This document shows, piece after piece, positions 34,036 through 45,372 of a stretch of DNA of 64,000 nucleotides. Each line of letters begins with the position of its first letter. Positions within the stretch are counted from its first letter, which is position 1. A program made the position numbers and the translations under genes. This DNA comes from Cadophora sp. MPI-SDFR-AT-0126. Its lineage: Eukaryota; Ascomycota; Leotiomycetes; Helotiales; Ploettnerulaceae. The stretch is from positions 310,001 to 374,000 of the forward strand of contig JAGMVK010000010.1 in the NCBI GenBank assembly GCA_020747065.1. The letters run 5' to 3'. The notes under the pieces were generated by a model that saw only the letters and a list, made by a program, of their open reading frames with translations, was not told the DNA's origin and made no database searches.

Positions 34036-34518
34036 TTGGCGGCAGATGTAAGTGGGCCGCCCTTACCCCGGCTGGAGGGCGTGATACGCCAGCTTAGGTC
34101 GGCTTTCGTCGCCCTTCCGCTTGCGACTTTGCATGTACGGCTGGAGCGAGTTGAGTCGTACATCTATCAGAAGTACTGATAGCTCTGGTGGTAACTTCTC
34201 GCTACCAGGGGGGGAGACTGCAGTCGCTCGCCCTCTGCTCCAGGTCCCAACTCGAGCTACCAAAAACACCCCTGTAATTGTTTCCCAAATCTAGCTACCA
34301 ACCAGCACACGTCAGAAAGGGCGACTTGATTATTGCTATCTCCACAACCATGAGTACGCTTCAGTCCCCTTACTTAAACTCAACCTTTCCCCTCATATCT
34401 TCGAGTAATCCAAACGCGAAGTCAAACTGGTCGATGCTGCTTAACAACCTGCCAAGCCTCAACTCTCATCTGGTACTACGCCACGAGACACATCTACATC
34501 TGTACCATTTTAGTTAAA
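34036..34518. other. Upstream region of family copy D
   Basis: About 480 bases; a G-rich patch near 34195-34210 and a C/T-rich leader (34340-34500) before the ATG at 34519. A 79-codon plus-strand frame at 34278 has no support. Confidence 0.4.
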
Positions 34519-34908
34519 ATGTATTCCCCAGTTTCTTCGACTGGCGCAACATGTGGCTCAGGCTGCAGGTAAGTTGACATGTACCTCAAATTCTACGATA
34601 ATTATCTGACATTGCATCAAAATAGGTCGATCTGCACTCGCACCAAGTCTAGTCCTGGGTCCGTCCCAAAGTCAAATTCGAACATTTTTGAGAAGCAAAA
34701 AACCCATTCGAGTTCTTCTGAAGAATCCACGGCTGTCTCGCAGCATGACAAATACTACAACGATCGCATTGCTTCATATCTAGTCGACGTCAACGAGACC
34801 CCAATATTCGAAGGCACTTCTGTGGGAGACAATGTCCAGGTGCATATCACCCAGATGAAGTCATACCTTGACACATTCGACAACGCCATGGTCAACTCGA
34901 ATCAATGA
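34519..34908 (+). CDS. Small two-exon family member D
   Basis: Exons 34519-34568 (50 nt) and 34626-34908 give 110 residues. The leader is MYSPVSSTGATCGSGCR. The 57-nt intron is the clearest in the family: donor GTAAGT, CTGAC branch, acceptor AATAG, phase 2 in codon 17. Exon 2 starts Ser/Lys-rich, then has DRIASYLVDVNETPIFEGTS and the C-terminal motif ITQMKSYLDTFDNAM. The block DRIASYLVDVNETP aligns with DRIAAYTTNPTDANP of copy F. No signal peptide or membrane segment. The good splice signals make this the best-supported member. Confidence 0.65.
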
Positions 34909-36894
34909 TCGAACCACATCTCTTCACAGCGTTACGCTACAATATCTAAAAGCTCGTCTATTCAGTAAGTCCTTGATTGGAAGACAGTCGTTGCAGCCAC
35001 TGACACTTTGAAGGACCGACATGTATCATTGGAGCAATTAGCTACACCACACACATGGAACTTGATTAACCTGCAAAGATCGAGCAAGCGACTTAACCTT
35101 TGTTCGCCGAAGAACCGAAATCATACACTCGGGCCAAACGAGGCTGGCCATTAGTGCCACACCTTCCACCAACGGATGCTGGAGTGAAGTGCTAGCTTGC
35201 GAGAGAGGTGAGGCTTTTTGGAATCAGTGCAGTTGCGATTAGGAGTGGCAAATGATAGAGATGACCAAAGCAGCGTTGCAAGATGAGAAGGGTCCAAAGC
35301 AAGTATTATTCTCCCAAGCGAGTGGTTCCAGCTCGAGCAATTGGTGAGGGGAGCAACATCGTGAAATTAAGCTAGTGGGACTCGGCCTCGGGTGGGCCAG
35401 CTGTCGGCTAACTTAGGCACGGTCCGGATTTAGACCTGGACCGGCTCCACAAACTAAAATAGCTTAGAAACTTATCTTTGACCTCATCTGAATACTTTCT
35501 TCCATATGTCGGACATCTTCCTACTTTTGAAATCATCCATGACTCTACAGTGTTGGGGCTTCCTGACAGGCGTGATAGGCAAATCATTTCTTGGTGGAAA
35601 CGGCCCGTAACTCGTCACTAACGAGACGCGCCGCATGAGATTTTCTGTCCAACAACGGCAGATCAACCAGTTCACAAGTAGATAAAGTTCCTTCCGCGTG
35701 CAACAAGCCCTGCAAACATCCCGCTTCATTCAGCTCATTGGCTAAACCGAAACTCCCAGTTACGCCATTGAGTAAGGACAGGGCAGGGTGAGTGAGAGGT
35801 GTTGAGTTAACGAACGTGCTTTCCGTTTTGTCTCTTCAAGGTTCGCTTGGCACAATCGGATGTGACCAAGGGGTGCCCTATCCAGGTCGGGAATCCTAGA
35901 GCAATACAAATGCCGTTGACTCTGCGGTATGCCGGGATGGACTGGGGATGAAGAAGGAGAATGTGAATTACGCGCAGCCAAGGATCGAGAGCAAGAAGAG
36001 AAAGTGAGAGAATGGCGAGGACGACGACGACGATGATGAAGACGACGACGACAGAGAGGCTGAGCTAAATATTTGAGGGGTGATGGCTTGGCTTGGAGAA
36101 AAACAAGTCTGGGCAGGACAGTATGCAGGTGAAGAACGAAGGCTGCCGGGAAGCTTTTGGATATTAAGGTAAGGTCGTAAGGTTGACGGCGCGGCGGGAG
36201 GTTTTGGGGGGCTTGCAGCCCGGAAAATGGAGCTCCCAAGTGATGCCGGCTCGATCGATATTGGAGGACTGGGGTTGCTGGGTATAGGGCGGCTTCGATC
36301 AAGCCTATCCGTCCTGCGGTGAGTTGACTTGACTCTCAAGTAGTACCGAGAAGTACCGTGGTGGAGTCTCCGTAGAGAGAAGACTAGAGAGAAGACGTGC
36401 AAGGCAGAGCAAGGCAACTTTGGGCCAGGGTAGGGGACAGGGGCAGATAGGGTGCTTCTAAATACAAAGTAAGCAGGGATTTACATTGCCCTTGGCTCTG
36501 TCAGGCCCCCACCTTACTTTCTCCCCGCCCATTGCGTGCATGCAGAGTCTTCCATTCGGGGCATAATAGCTCGCCCTTCTTCTGTGCCTGAGGGCATGAC
36601 AAGGGTTACGGGCCTCCTTCAGTGTTCAATCCGACCTCGCATAGACTGACGATCTGTGTGTTTTCCACGAGCAGTGTCGTCCTTCATCAACGAGATAGCA
36701 AAGTCGTCTTGATACATTAAACACTCCCTAGGTCTCGTCCTTGTTATGACCATTACCGACTCCACAGCTGTGATAAGACGTGCGGTAAACTTACCCGTTG
36801 CTCATCTTCGGACCTGGTGCTGTGCTCCTCAGAAGCACAGCCGTCGTAACGAGTACTAATGTGAGCTACGGACCCAGTACCGTAATCGAAGCAT
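34909..36894. other. Gene-poor spacer
   Basis: 2 kb without a supported gene. It includes a (GAC/GAT)n microsatellite at about 36018-36053 and minus-strand frames (35760-36417) rich in Arg, Ser and Pro that are its by-products. Confidence 0.4.
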
Positions 36895-36989
36895 GCAGTC
36901 GTAAGTAACGGATACAGTCGTAAGTAACGGATGCAGTCGTAAGTAACGGATGCAGTCGTAAGTAACGGATGCAGTCGTAAGTTACGGAT
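36895..36989. repeat. 19-bp tandem repeat, five units
   Basis: Five head-to-tail units of GCAGTCGTAAGTAACGGAT at 36895, 36914, 36933, 36952 and 36971. Only two substitutions are seen, one in the second unit and one in the fifth. Partial units follow. No coding role. Confidence 0.95.
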
Positions 36990-37585
36990 GCTGTCATGAG
37001 CGGATGAAAATCTCTGGAAATCCCAAGCTACGAGCCCAAGTCGTGGGCTACGGATGGACCTGTGGCTACAAGGATACCCTGACGGTACGACCCCTGAGTC
37101 TCCACCTGGCGAACCCGAAGATGAACGATGTCTCGGCGACGTCGATGCTGTGCAGTATCGAGTCGTTGAGCCACTAGACATCCATGCATTGCTTCTCCAT
37201 GGAACCTTTACCGTAGAGCTACATATTGTATAGCGAATCATTTACCTTGCCTTTTTTGACGGGTGCAGAAGTCGTCAAAGATGCCGTAAAGGTCAGTAAA
37301 AAGAAGAAATCCGCAGAGCTGGAAAGGGGAAGAAAATTCAAAATGTTCCCCCGTAACAATAACTCAGCCTTTGGGTTGCTCATCCTTTGCTAGGTGAACA
37401 TATCTTGCCAGGTGGTGTCGCAATGCCTATACCTCGGTGCATACCCGTGTCGCTTTGGTCTGGATTACAACAGAGAACCAGGCTCGCGTTTTGGCGGTGG
37501 GGGAGAGGAGGTGGTGGAGAGGCTGTCCAGGAGCCAGGGCCGAAATCACCAAACAGAGTTCCGTCCAGGTGAACTCGGGCCCCCG
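36990..37585. other. Spacer between tandem repeat and hairpin
   Basis: Only shadow frames in overlapping phases (37380-37601). A G-rich run near 37495-37515. Nothing recognised. Confidence 0.35.
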
Positions 37586-37641
37586 CTAACCTAATCTGCA
37601 AAATGAGAAGTGCGTCCCTCTTAGCTTGCAGATTAGGTTAG
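37586..37641. repeat. Perfect 16-bp inverted repeat (hairpin)
   Basis: CTAACCTAATCTGCAA at 37586-37601 is the exact reverse complement of 37626-37641, with a 24-base loop. It may be a small folded RNA element or the remains of a miniature transposon. Confidence 0.85.
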
Positions 37642-37706
37642 TGTGAACGCCACGCTGGAGACTGTCATGCATAAAAGTTTGTGAGTGCTGGTTGGGGGAC
37701 CACAAC

Positions 37707-37934
37707 ATGGCCTACGATGGCTCGCCCAGAAGTGTTGCCAAGGGATTTATGGGTCCAGGGAGGTCAGGAAGACCCACCACCCCACGTCCGTCAAGTGCAG
37801 CGCCAGAATCATTGCAGTGCAAGGGCAAGGATGGGATATGGTGGAACTTTCAGCCAGTGAGTATGTGCACGCGACGCAGTGATTCCTCGAACATCAGGAT
37901 CAGTGAGAGGCATATCCAAGTGCGCACCATCTAG
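37707..37934 (+). CDS. Weak small ORF, hypothetical
   Basis: From the ATG at 37707 the frame reads MAYDGSPRSVAKGFMGPGRS and continues with Pro/Ser residues to LQCKGKDGIWWNFQP, then runs on to 37934 (75 residues). A possible donor GTGAGT follows WNFQP. I do not recognise it. The composition of CKGKDGIWWNF is protein-like, but support is thin. Confidence 0.2.
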   Translation: MAYDGSPRSVAKGFMGPGRSGRPTTPRPSSAAPESLQCKGKDGIWWNFQPVSMCTRRSDSSNIRISERHIQVRTI

Positions 37935-38163
37935 CTATTACTCCTTCCATAGGCTTTCTGCAAATATAAGAACAAACTTGAGCCCACCCCATCCTAAGTT
38001 GTCAAAATTCTACAGTATTTCTTGAATCGAAAATTTCCATCCAAATTTCAATCCCCCACCCCCACTTCGCCTTGGCTATTGCTACTCTCCTCTTCGCTAT
38101 TTGCTCTCTTTCTGCCAATTGTGCCTTGTTCGACGAAAAGAAAGAAGTATTATACAATTTACA

Positions 38164-38534
38164 ATGTCTTCCTACCCATCATCTACTTGTGCCACCGACG
38201 GATCAAATAAAAGGTATGCATGAATGTGCCCAAGACCCAACAGCAAGTATTGGGCTTTATTGACTTTCAAAGTTGCCCTCGTCACATCGGCTCGGCATCT
38301 ACCAACGACCAAATCGACACATCTACCTCCACTTCCAAGACAACTACTCCCACAAGTGACGATGCTACCCAAGCCGATGAAGAAGCTGCACGCCTGGCAT
38401 TATTCCTCAATGACACCGTCGAAGCCAACCCCACATACCAACACACTTCTTCTACATCAAGCATGGCTGCACGCTCTGCTCAGATGAAGTCGTACCTCGG
38501 TACCTTTGATGAGGTTCTGGTGGAGAAGAAGTGA
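38164..38534 (+). CDS. Small two-exon family member E
   Basis: Exons 38164-38213 (50 nt) and 38273-38534 give 103 residues. The leader is MSSYPSSTCATDGSNK with split codon 17. The 59-nt intron has donor GTATGC and ends TTTCAAAG; AG followed by T makes Ser at the junction, as in copies B and F. Exon 2 has a Thr/Ser-rich stretch (IDTSTSTSKTTTPTS), then ARLALFLNDTVEANPTYQHT and the motif SAQMKSYLGTFDEVLVEKK. TVEANPTYQHTSSTSS lines up with TDANPSYTHTTTEAS of copy F, which makes E and F the closest intact pair. TATA-like TATTATACAA lies just upstream. Function unknown. Confidence 0.62.
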
Positions 38535-39034
38535 TGCATATATATATGATCAAATCTGACCATATATCTGATAAAGGAATGTTATGCTCCAGGCAATCAG
38601 CTGGAACAGTACGTCTTCCCAGTCATCCCACTTCCACCTCATCATAAAGTAATACTAAGTTGGGCATCTTAGATGTTGCGGCACCAAGTCATTCAAGAAG
38701 CAATTAAGGGAAAGAAGATACCAGGTACTGGATATCGCACTTCCCTTGATCATCCCTCATGAACGTATGAGACTCACAAAGCTCGCTTCGAACAGAAGCG
38801 AGACGAGGATGAGTACCTAAAAGGGAATCATTTGATGGCAAAAATTTGGAGGCGCAGAAACTGTATGGACCTAAGAATGGGTAAATTGATTCGATTTTCA
38901 TTGACGATACAGTGGGATTTGAGGACAGGAGTGGTAGAAATTCAAAAATAGGTAGCGCGAGCAGTAGATTCTTGGCAATACCAAAAGACTTCTTTCAAGC
39001 CTGAACGTCCTAATAAAAATCATAATCTTCAACA

Positions 39035-39547
39035 GTGGATGAAGGCAATACAAATTGTATGGCTATTTGCGATCCTATAACCTCCCGAAATGAGAAATGG
39101 TGGAAGCAAAGTGCCGCGAGCCACGCGAATCGCAGGCAAGCACTGATGGCGCTGCATCGCACACTGCTGCATGAGCACCATGGTTTTTTCCTTGCAAGCC
39201 AGTATCTGTGGATTCTACTCATTAATTAACAACTGACCATGAAGTAGGTGATGCCGGCTCCCTTGTGGAGACACGGAATTCATTACTTCCTCGAGCTTCA
39301 ACGATCTCAGCGGCTGGCCACAAAGTACGCAATGCCAGCTCGAATGTGGAAGCATGGGATCAATCCGTTCTTCTTGCTTCTCACGTATCGCCCACCCGCG
39401 ACTCTTGATCAGATGCTTGTATTTATGTACATTGCTTACTTCATTATGGTCTTCCTATACGAGATTGTCCCTGAATTCGAGGAGATTTGGATTGAGTGTC
39501 TTGCTCGCGTGTTGAGGCACGGCATGGACTCTTTCCTGGAGCTTTAA
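39035..39547 (+). pseudogene. Fragment of an EST1-type (DNA/RNA-binding) fungal protein
   Basis: Two open segments separated by stops, 39035-39229 and 39248-39547, read like the middle of a large conserved fungal family that I associate with EST1-type domains. The recognisable parts are EKWWKQSAASHANRRQALMA, LHRTLLHEHHGFFLASQ, LATKYAMPARMWKHGI, and MYIAYFIMVFLYEIVPEFEE followed by WIECLARV. The MPA-x-WxHGI segment occurs twice, at 39251 and near 39331, as though duplicated. Both ends of the gene are missing. Family naming is from memory and moderate; decay is clear from stops and truncation. Confidence 0.5.
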
Positions 39548-41111
39548 GTGGATGACCCTGCAAGTGTTTGCCAGCGGAACTCTCCGGCCTGACAGACTAC
39601 GGACGAAAATTCAAGCCTTCAGTTTAAATCGAAAAATGAAATTATCAAATGAGACCGACAAGCAAAGGAGACGGAATGAAGAAGTCTGGTGAGACCAAGA
39701 AAGATTTGCCTGAGGATTATGTGACGCTGATGACTGTGATGGGATGTGTTGGAGCCTTGCTTCTTCACCAAGCCTGGACTGGGCCTAAAGTTCGGGATGT
39801 GGAGCGCACCTGAGCGAAGCGTTTCGCTAGCGCTTCTGTCGCACCTGTCATGTCTGGGATTCAGCCTACTCTACTCTACCATACCCCTACCTGTTGTGGT
39901 GCGCTCGAGCAAGGACCCTGGTCGTATCTGCCATTAAGCTTGTGCACATCTTTTGCCCACTCACACTTCCCCATATCCAAGCCACAGGACCCAAGAAGCA
40001 AGTGGTGCGGAAACAGGGTTGGGTAAACAAGGGGTCGCAGAACCATATTCTCTCGTGCCAGCACACATCTCATCGGGAAAGTCGTTGTAAACTGTCAATC
40101 AACCATGCATCATCCAGCACATACAACGACAGACTCTGGTCGTCTGGACCGCTTAAGTGATAATCCTTGCGCAATGGTCTTGAGTTCGGGGAGGCATAAA
40201 GTACATGAATTTTGAGGTAGTTTTGAACACAGAATTCAATATCGTGTATGTGACAGTCCTGCTGGAAGTCGAAGATTTCGGAATACTGACCAGTAACTTG
40301 GTACATGATGAGGCTCGGTTGGTTTTACTGCTTCTTTGATCCTCTGGTCGTGGAGCCGGTCCCAATTTGAGCAGCCGTTCTTGATCTGGGTTTCTGGGGG
40401 CGGCTGGAGGCAGACCCATCCCAAGGTGGGGGCGGAAGGGGGAGAGGGGGAGGAAGGGGGAGGATTTACGGCCGATTGAGGAATCTTGGCACGGTGCAGC
40501 AAAGGTTTATAAATAATCGCAACTCCAAAGACAATGATATAGTGTGAAGAGATGAAGTTTTTAATTGGATATTTTTAAAGCATGTGCATGAGCCGCATTT
40601 TATTTAAGGAATTGTTGTTGAAGAAACGGCACAGCGAAGAACTTCGATTTGGTGTTCTAGAAATGTTTCCATCGGCCGTAAGTCTCCCCACCCCTCCCCT
40701 CCACAGCCTTCCTAGCCTGCAGCCGCGCCAGCCCACTTGGAGCGGGGAGGCACTTCGCTTGGAGCGATCTGCAAACACGGTCGTGGTGCAGGGTGTATCA
40801 AGCTCACAAGCTGACCACATCAAGTCTTCGAACAGGAAAGCAATGTGTTTCTGGTCAGCTCAATGATGGGGCAGGCTATGCTTCTCATTCACTGTTTCAA
40901 GTATTATATATCAAGGTCTTCAACCTCTAAATGTCTGTTTTCTCAAGAAGAATTTCCTTAATCAGTACGCTTTTGCATTTCTGACTTGCACTTTTCAGGC
41001 GAGCTTGTATGATAAAACCGACTTTATCCAAACCTGTATCGTTGCATGCGGACAGTTCCAACACACACTCGCTACCCAGATTGAATTAATACGCAATCAT
41101 CGCAGCTAATA
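39548..41111. other. Gene-poor spacer before copy F
   Basis: 1.5 kb with overlapping weak frames (39894-40160 plus, 40070-40502 minus, 40582-40866 plus). G-rich at 40390-40465. Nothing recognised. Confidence 0.4.
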
Positions 41112-41516
41112 ATGTCTTCCGAATCATCCTCAACATGCGCAGTCAATGGCTCGGTCATAAGGTACATCCAATAAGACAGGCGCATGCCATCAGAACATCA
41201 CAGTACAAGAACAGTTCGCTAAATCATTGTTGTCAACAGTACCGACAACGAGTCCGTCAATAATAACCGTACTCAATCATCATCTACCTCTGCGACCTCG
41301 AGTACTGCCACTGCAGCTTTAGATGCTTTGAACATGTCTGCAGACCGTATCGCAGCCTACACGACCAACCCCACCGATGCCAACCCTTCCTACACTCACA
41401 CCACAACCGAAGCGAGTATCGCGGCGCACAATGCTGCCGTGAGAATTATCATCGACCACGTCGATGCCAGTATGCACAATATCAGAGAGAACAACAGAAA
41501 GGGTAGCAAAAAATGA
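41112..41516 (+). CDS. Small two-exon family member F
   Basis: Exons 41112-41161 (50 nt) and 41240-41516 give 108 residues. The leader is MSSESSSTCAVNGSVI with split codon 17 restored as Ser. The 78-nt intron has donor GTACAT and acceptor CAACAG. Exon 2 has a long Ser/Thr/Ala run (SSSTSATSSTATAA), then SADRIAAYTTNPTDANPSYT, TEASIAAHNAAVRIIIDHVD and a basic tail NNRKGSKK. The helix AAVRIIIDHVDASM occupies the place of AQMKSYLGTFDEVL in copy E. The 3' half and downstream flank are repeated, decayed, at 46.16-46.62 kb. No signal peptide. Function unknown. Confidence 0.62.
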
Positions 41517-42933
41517 GACGTACTGGCGTTGATAACTGGGGTGATTGGGTTGAGGAAGAGATGGAGTCTGGCGTACTAAGGCGAACATATGGATGAGCGT
41601 AGAGTATGGAAAGACGGATATAGAAGAGTCACTGTTTTTAATCAAGTTAGACAAGGATACAAATAATGATTTAAGAAAGGTTCTGAAGTTCTTTCCCTTT
41701 GAAAAAATGACTCCTTGCTATACGTGCTAATAAATAGTCAGATCCTAAACGAAACAAGGTTAGGAAAGTCAATAACTCTAGTTTCTTCTTGTAGAAGAGT
41801 AGATACGCAAACTATTTTAACGACAAATAAATGCTCTAAAATCATAGGCCAGCGATACGCAGTTAATCGCTATTAGTAGATCTTAATTGAAGTTAAGTAT
41901 TTAACTAAATATGAGAAAGTATTAAATAAGGAAGAAAAGTAATAGTAACGTCTGAACTTTGCGAAGTATACGTACCAAGATAGGTGTCACCTTTGACGGA
42001 CGAAGAGCTTGTTTTTGGGGCCATGATAGATTTTGCTGAGTTTTCAATGCCTGAGTTTAATGTAGGGTCATTGGAGTTGTAGGTAAGAGTAGAGAGGTAT
42101 TAAGCGTTCGTAGGAGTGAATGCGTTTGGAAATGTTGATACCAACTTGGTCCCGACTCATGAAAGGCGGTGTAACATCGGCAGAGTTCTGAAAACGAAAT
42201 AGCGCCAATGGGGGAACCAGGTTCGTCTGCAGGACCCCTCAACCCCTCAACTCTTGTGCTGACGAGCTAGCACGAACCCCATATCAATACCTCTGTACGT
42301 TGGTAGATAGATAGTGATAGGTAAGTGAAAATAATATAATAAAGCATTCAGAAGGCACAACTGCCTTTTATTGAGTGGGCCTGAACCATTCCCTCACTCG
42401 GATCCCCGCCCCACCTACCCCTCATCGCCTTTTCCCAACCACAACGGTGGTTTACCTCTTTCAGAGTCAAGAAGGCCGTACAAAGTAAGAAGAAGGGAAT
42501 AAAGTCAACGAGCGCACACTTATACTTACCTATCGCTACGTGTGGGAGGAGCCTATTTCTGCCTCGTGCGGCAGCGCTAAGCCCTCTCTCTCTCTCATCA
42601 GTCGTATACACATCACAGGGAGTTCCGCAGCAGCATTGGTATTGGTCTTGTCTTGCATAAGCGAGTACAAAGCGGCCAATCAATTAACCAACATCCCAGA
42701 TATTGCATGCGATGCAGTCAGCACACCCTTTTCAGCTTTACCCGCCCACTCACCCACCCACACCTGTCAAACGCACGCCCGGCTCGGGCCACACCCACCT
42801 CACACGACGAGAAGATTGAGGCTCGTTTTACCATTTCAACAGAAAATCCTCACCACCACTACACCTTGAACGGCTAGTCATTTCTGTTGCTTACAGCCAC
42901 CGTCGTACCGCCGTCAGCTAGCAGCGAACCATT
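41517..42933. other. AT-rich spacer and HET gene promoter
   Basis: 41640-41960 is AT- and TpA-rich and partly duplicated near 46.43-46.62 kb. The remainder is C-rich leader (42720-42930) of the HET gene. Frames at 42348-42877 are unsupported. Confidence 0.45.
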
Positions 42934-45372
42934 ATGGAGAATCTCCATGTATGGCCTCTTACACACAGGTAGGTCTGGACAAAAGCCATGACCCTTCCAC
43001 TCTCCTTTCTCCCTGCCTACCCCCTATTTCTTTCTTTTTCCTTCCAAAAGTACGTGAATGCAGGGAGAGTACCACTGGTTTACAGCTATTCCCTCATTCA
43101 CGATTCTCGGAAGTCGCAAGCATGGAGCAAATTTGGGAAAGTTTCCTCGCTCTAGTATACTTGTATGCATTGTTTTACTTCCCTGTCCAGTCTATCATCG
43201 ACTCAGGATGAGGACAAGCAACTACATTCATCAGTTAAAAGGTCAGAGCTAACGCCATCCCATAGCCCCCTGCACGCTCCTCCCGAGCAAAAGGATCTCC
43301 GTCTACTGAGGATCGAGCCAGCGGCGACTGAAGATGATCAAGTCTCTTGCCGCATGGAGCATCACTCGACGAGGGAAAATGACTGGTCGGATGAATGGAA
43401 ACACTTCGTATCATCTCTTGGACATCCAGTTCAACCCAGAGATCGGCTTCATTGGCGTAAAACCAAATCCAGTGTCGCTCGTTACAAATGGGGCGACTAC
43501 TATAGCCTCAGCTACACCTGGGGAGACACCAAGCATTTGACCACAATCTTGGTTAATGGCCATGATTTCCAGGTAACTCGGAACCTGCAAGCAGCCCTGC
43601 GGGACTTGCGGAACTCGGGTGCCTTGCCCGAAGGTTGTCTTTTATGGGCCGACTCTCTGTGCATTAACCAAAGTGACAAGTTGGAGAAGGGCAGAGAAGT
43701 TGGTCGAATGAAGACCATCTACTCTCGTTCCCTCGAAACAATCGTCTACCTTGGATATGGAGATCCCGGCATTGAAGCTGCCGTCGATTTCATCAATTCA
43801 GCAGAAGGATGCTGGGACGATGTGAAGCGGCTGAAGGCCACCATTAGCAAGCACCTCCAAACAGCAAGCCCTGATCTCTGGCAAAACATAGTCGCTTTCG
43901 CTGATTTGCCCTACTGGTGGCGACAATGGGTCATGCAGGAAATGGCGGCTGGTAGTGGTGAGAAGCCAATGCACTATGGGAAGTCTCACACCACGTCGCG
44001 CCTCATATGGGACATGTTCCGTCACCTCAACCGCCGCCATCGCAATCAACTCCCACTCTCTGCCGCGCTCTGGGACGTCATTGAGTCCTACCCTCAGCAC
44101 TACGAACGTCTTCTTGAGTCTGGACTACCAGATCACCGTGGCCCAACGGGCATTCGGGCATTCGTGTTCTCTGATGACGGAGAAGGGGAAGCGAGTCGAT
44201 GGAATACATACCAGATTCTCAGCACTGCTCGCAAGAACCAAGCCACAGATGCGCGCGACTACGTATACGGGCTTCTTGGACTTCTGAGTCCAGGTCTTGC
44301 AGCCGCAGTCACCATCGACTACGAAGCTGATCCGAACATCGTGTTCGAGACGTTTACCAAGACGGTCATTTCAACAGAACAGCGCCTAGAGATCTTAGGC
44401 CAGTGTGACATGTATGGCTCACCGAGCTGGGTGCCACGGCTCAACGTGAACTTCCCATGGTATCGACACCCTCATCACGAGTTGGAAGCACCATTCAAGG
44501 CCGATGCAGGCCATGAGAAGGCTTCCCACGTGCATTTCGAAACCGTAGGCGATCAAAGCGTACTTCGTACAACGGCACTCCTCTTCGACGTACTCGACGG
44601 CCTCTCAAGCGCGAATCTCGAGACTGACTACAATAATGAGAATCGACTGTACAAAGGCGGCTATGCTGAAGAACTGGTACACACTAGCGCGACCAACGTA
44701 GCCAACGCATACGGCTCCAAGGAAGCTCTCCGAGAAGCTATATGGCGTACAGCAGGCGGCGACCGCGACGTCGTAGGCGCGATTCCGGGGCCACGAACCT
44801 ACGAGATTCTGCTCTCAACCGAGATGCTGGAGGAGCGGTATCGATTCAATCCTCTCACGGCCGCAGCAACAAGCAATACTGGGGCGGAGACCGAAGACGA
44901 TTCCACGACTACGGAAGCTGGGGATCCATCGCAATTGAACCCTTGGGCTGGCTGGGCACGCAAGAATAGCGAATTCCGCATCGCCGGCACGCCGCTGCTC
45001 GAGTACTTTGCTCCGGCGGGCTTGCAGGATAGAAGTGAGGATGAGAGGCGGCAGGCTGTTCGCGAAGGCAGGGATGCTGCTAAGCGATTTACCAATGCGT
45101 GTTGGTCGCGGCGGATGGTGGTTACTCAACGAGGGTATGTCGGTTACGTGCCTTGGTATGCTGAAAAAGGCGACTATGTGGCCCTCTTGCCCGGTTGCTC
45201 GTTCCCGGTCTTGTTGCGGACCATTGAAGCTGCTGATGGACGAGATGGTGGAAAAGGGGAGAAGTGGTTTAAGTTTGTTGCCCCGTGCTATGTCCATGGG
45301 ATCATGAATGGTGAGGGTTGGGCTGGGGTGGATGCTGGAGAGAAACAGACAGAGCAAATCACGTTGGTCTAA
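42934..45372 (+). CDS. HET-domain protein (heterokaryon incompatibility type)
   Basis: Exon 1 42934-42968 and exon 2 43266-45372 give 713 residues, starting MENLHVWPLTHSPLHAPPEQ then KDLRLLRIEP. The HET domain lies at about residues 91-260 with its hallmarks: YSLSYTWGD (91-99), GCLLWADSLCINQ (135-147), and VGRMKTIYSRSLETIVYLG (158-175). The C-terminal part includes ARDYVYGLLGL and a late WSRRMVVTQRGYVGYVPW block usual in this family. HET proteins trigger cell death on non-self recognition during hyphal fusion; the partner of this one is unknown. The short first exon was chosen because MENLHVY-like starts are common in the family and the splice (GTAGGT ... CATAG) restores frame. The 297-nt intron is long and could hide a small exon. 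Confidence 0.88.

Noticed and set aside
35760..36417. Two long minus-strand frames rich in Arg, Ser and Pro
   Set aside because: They run through a GAC/GAT microsatellite, overlap in different phases and have no domain, so chance is more likely.
36753..37241. 162-codon minus frame with repeated LRLHPLLTT-like units
   Set aside because: It is the read-out of the 19-bp tandem repeat.
32813..39818. Shared word CGCACCTGAGCGAAG at two places
   Set aside because: A single 15-base match between two places in 64 kb is expected by chance and its flanks do not match.
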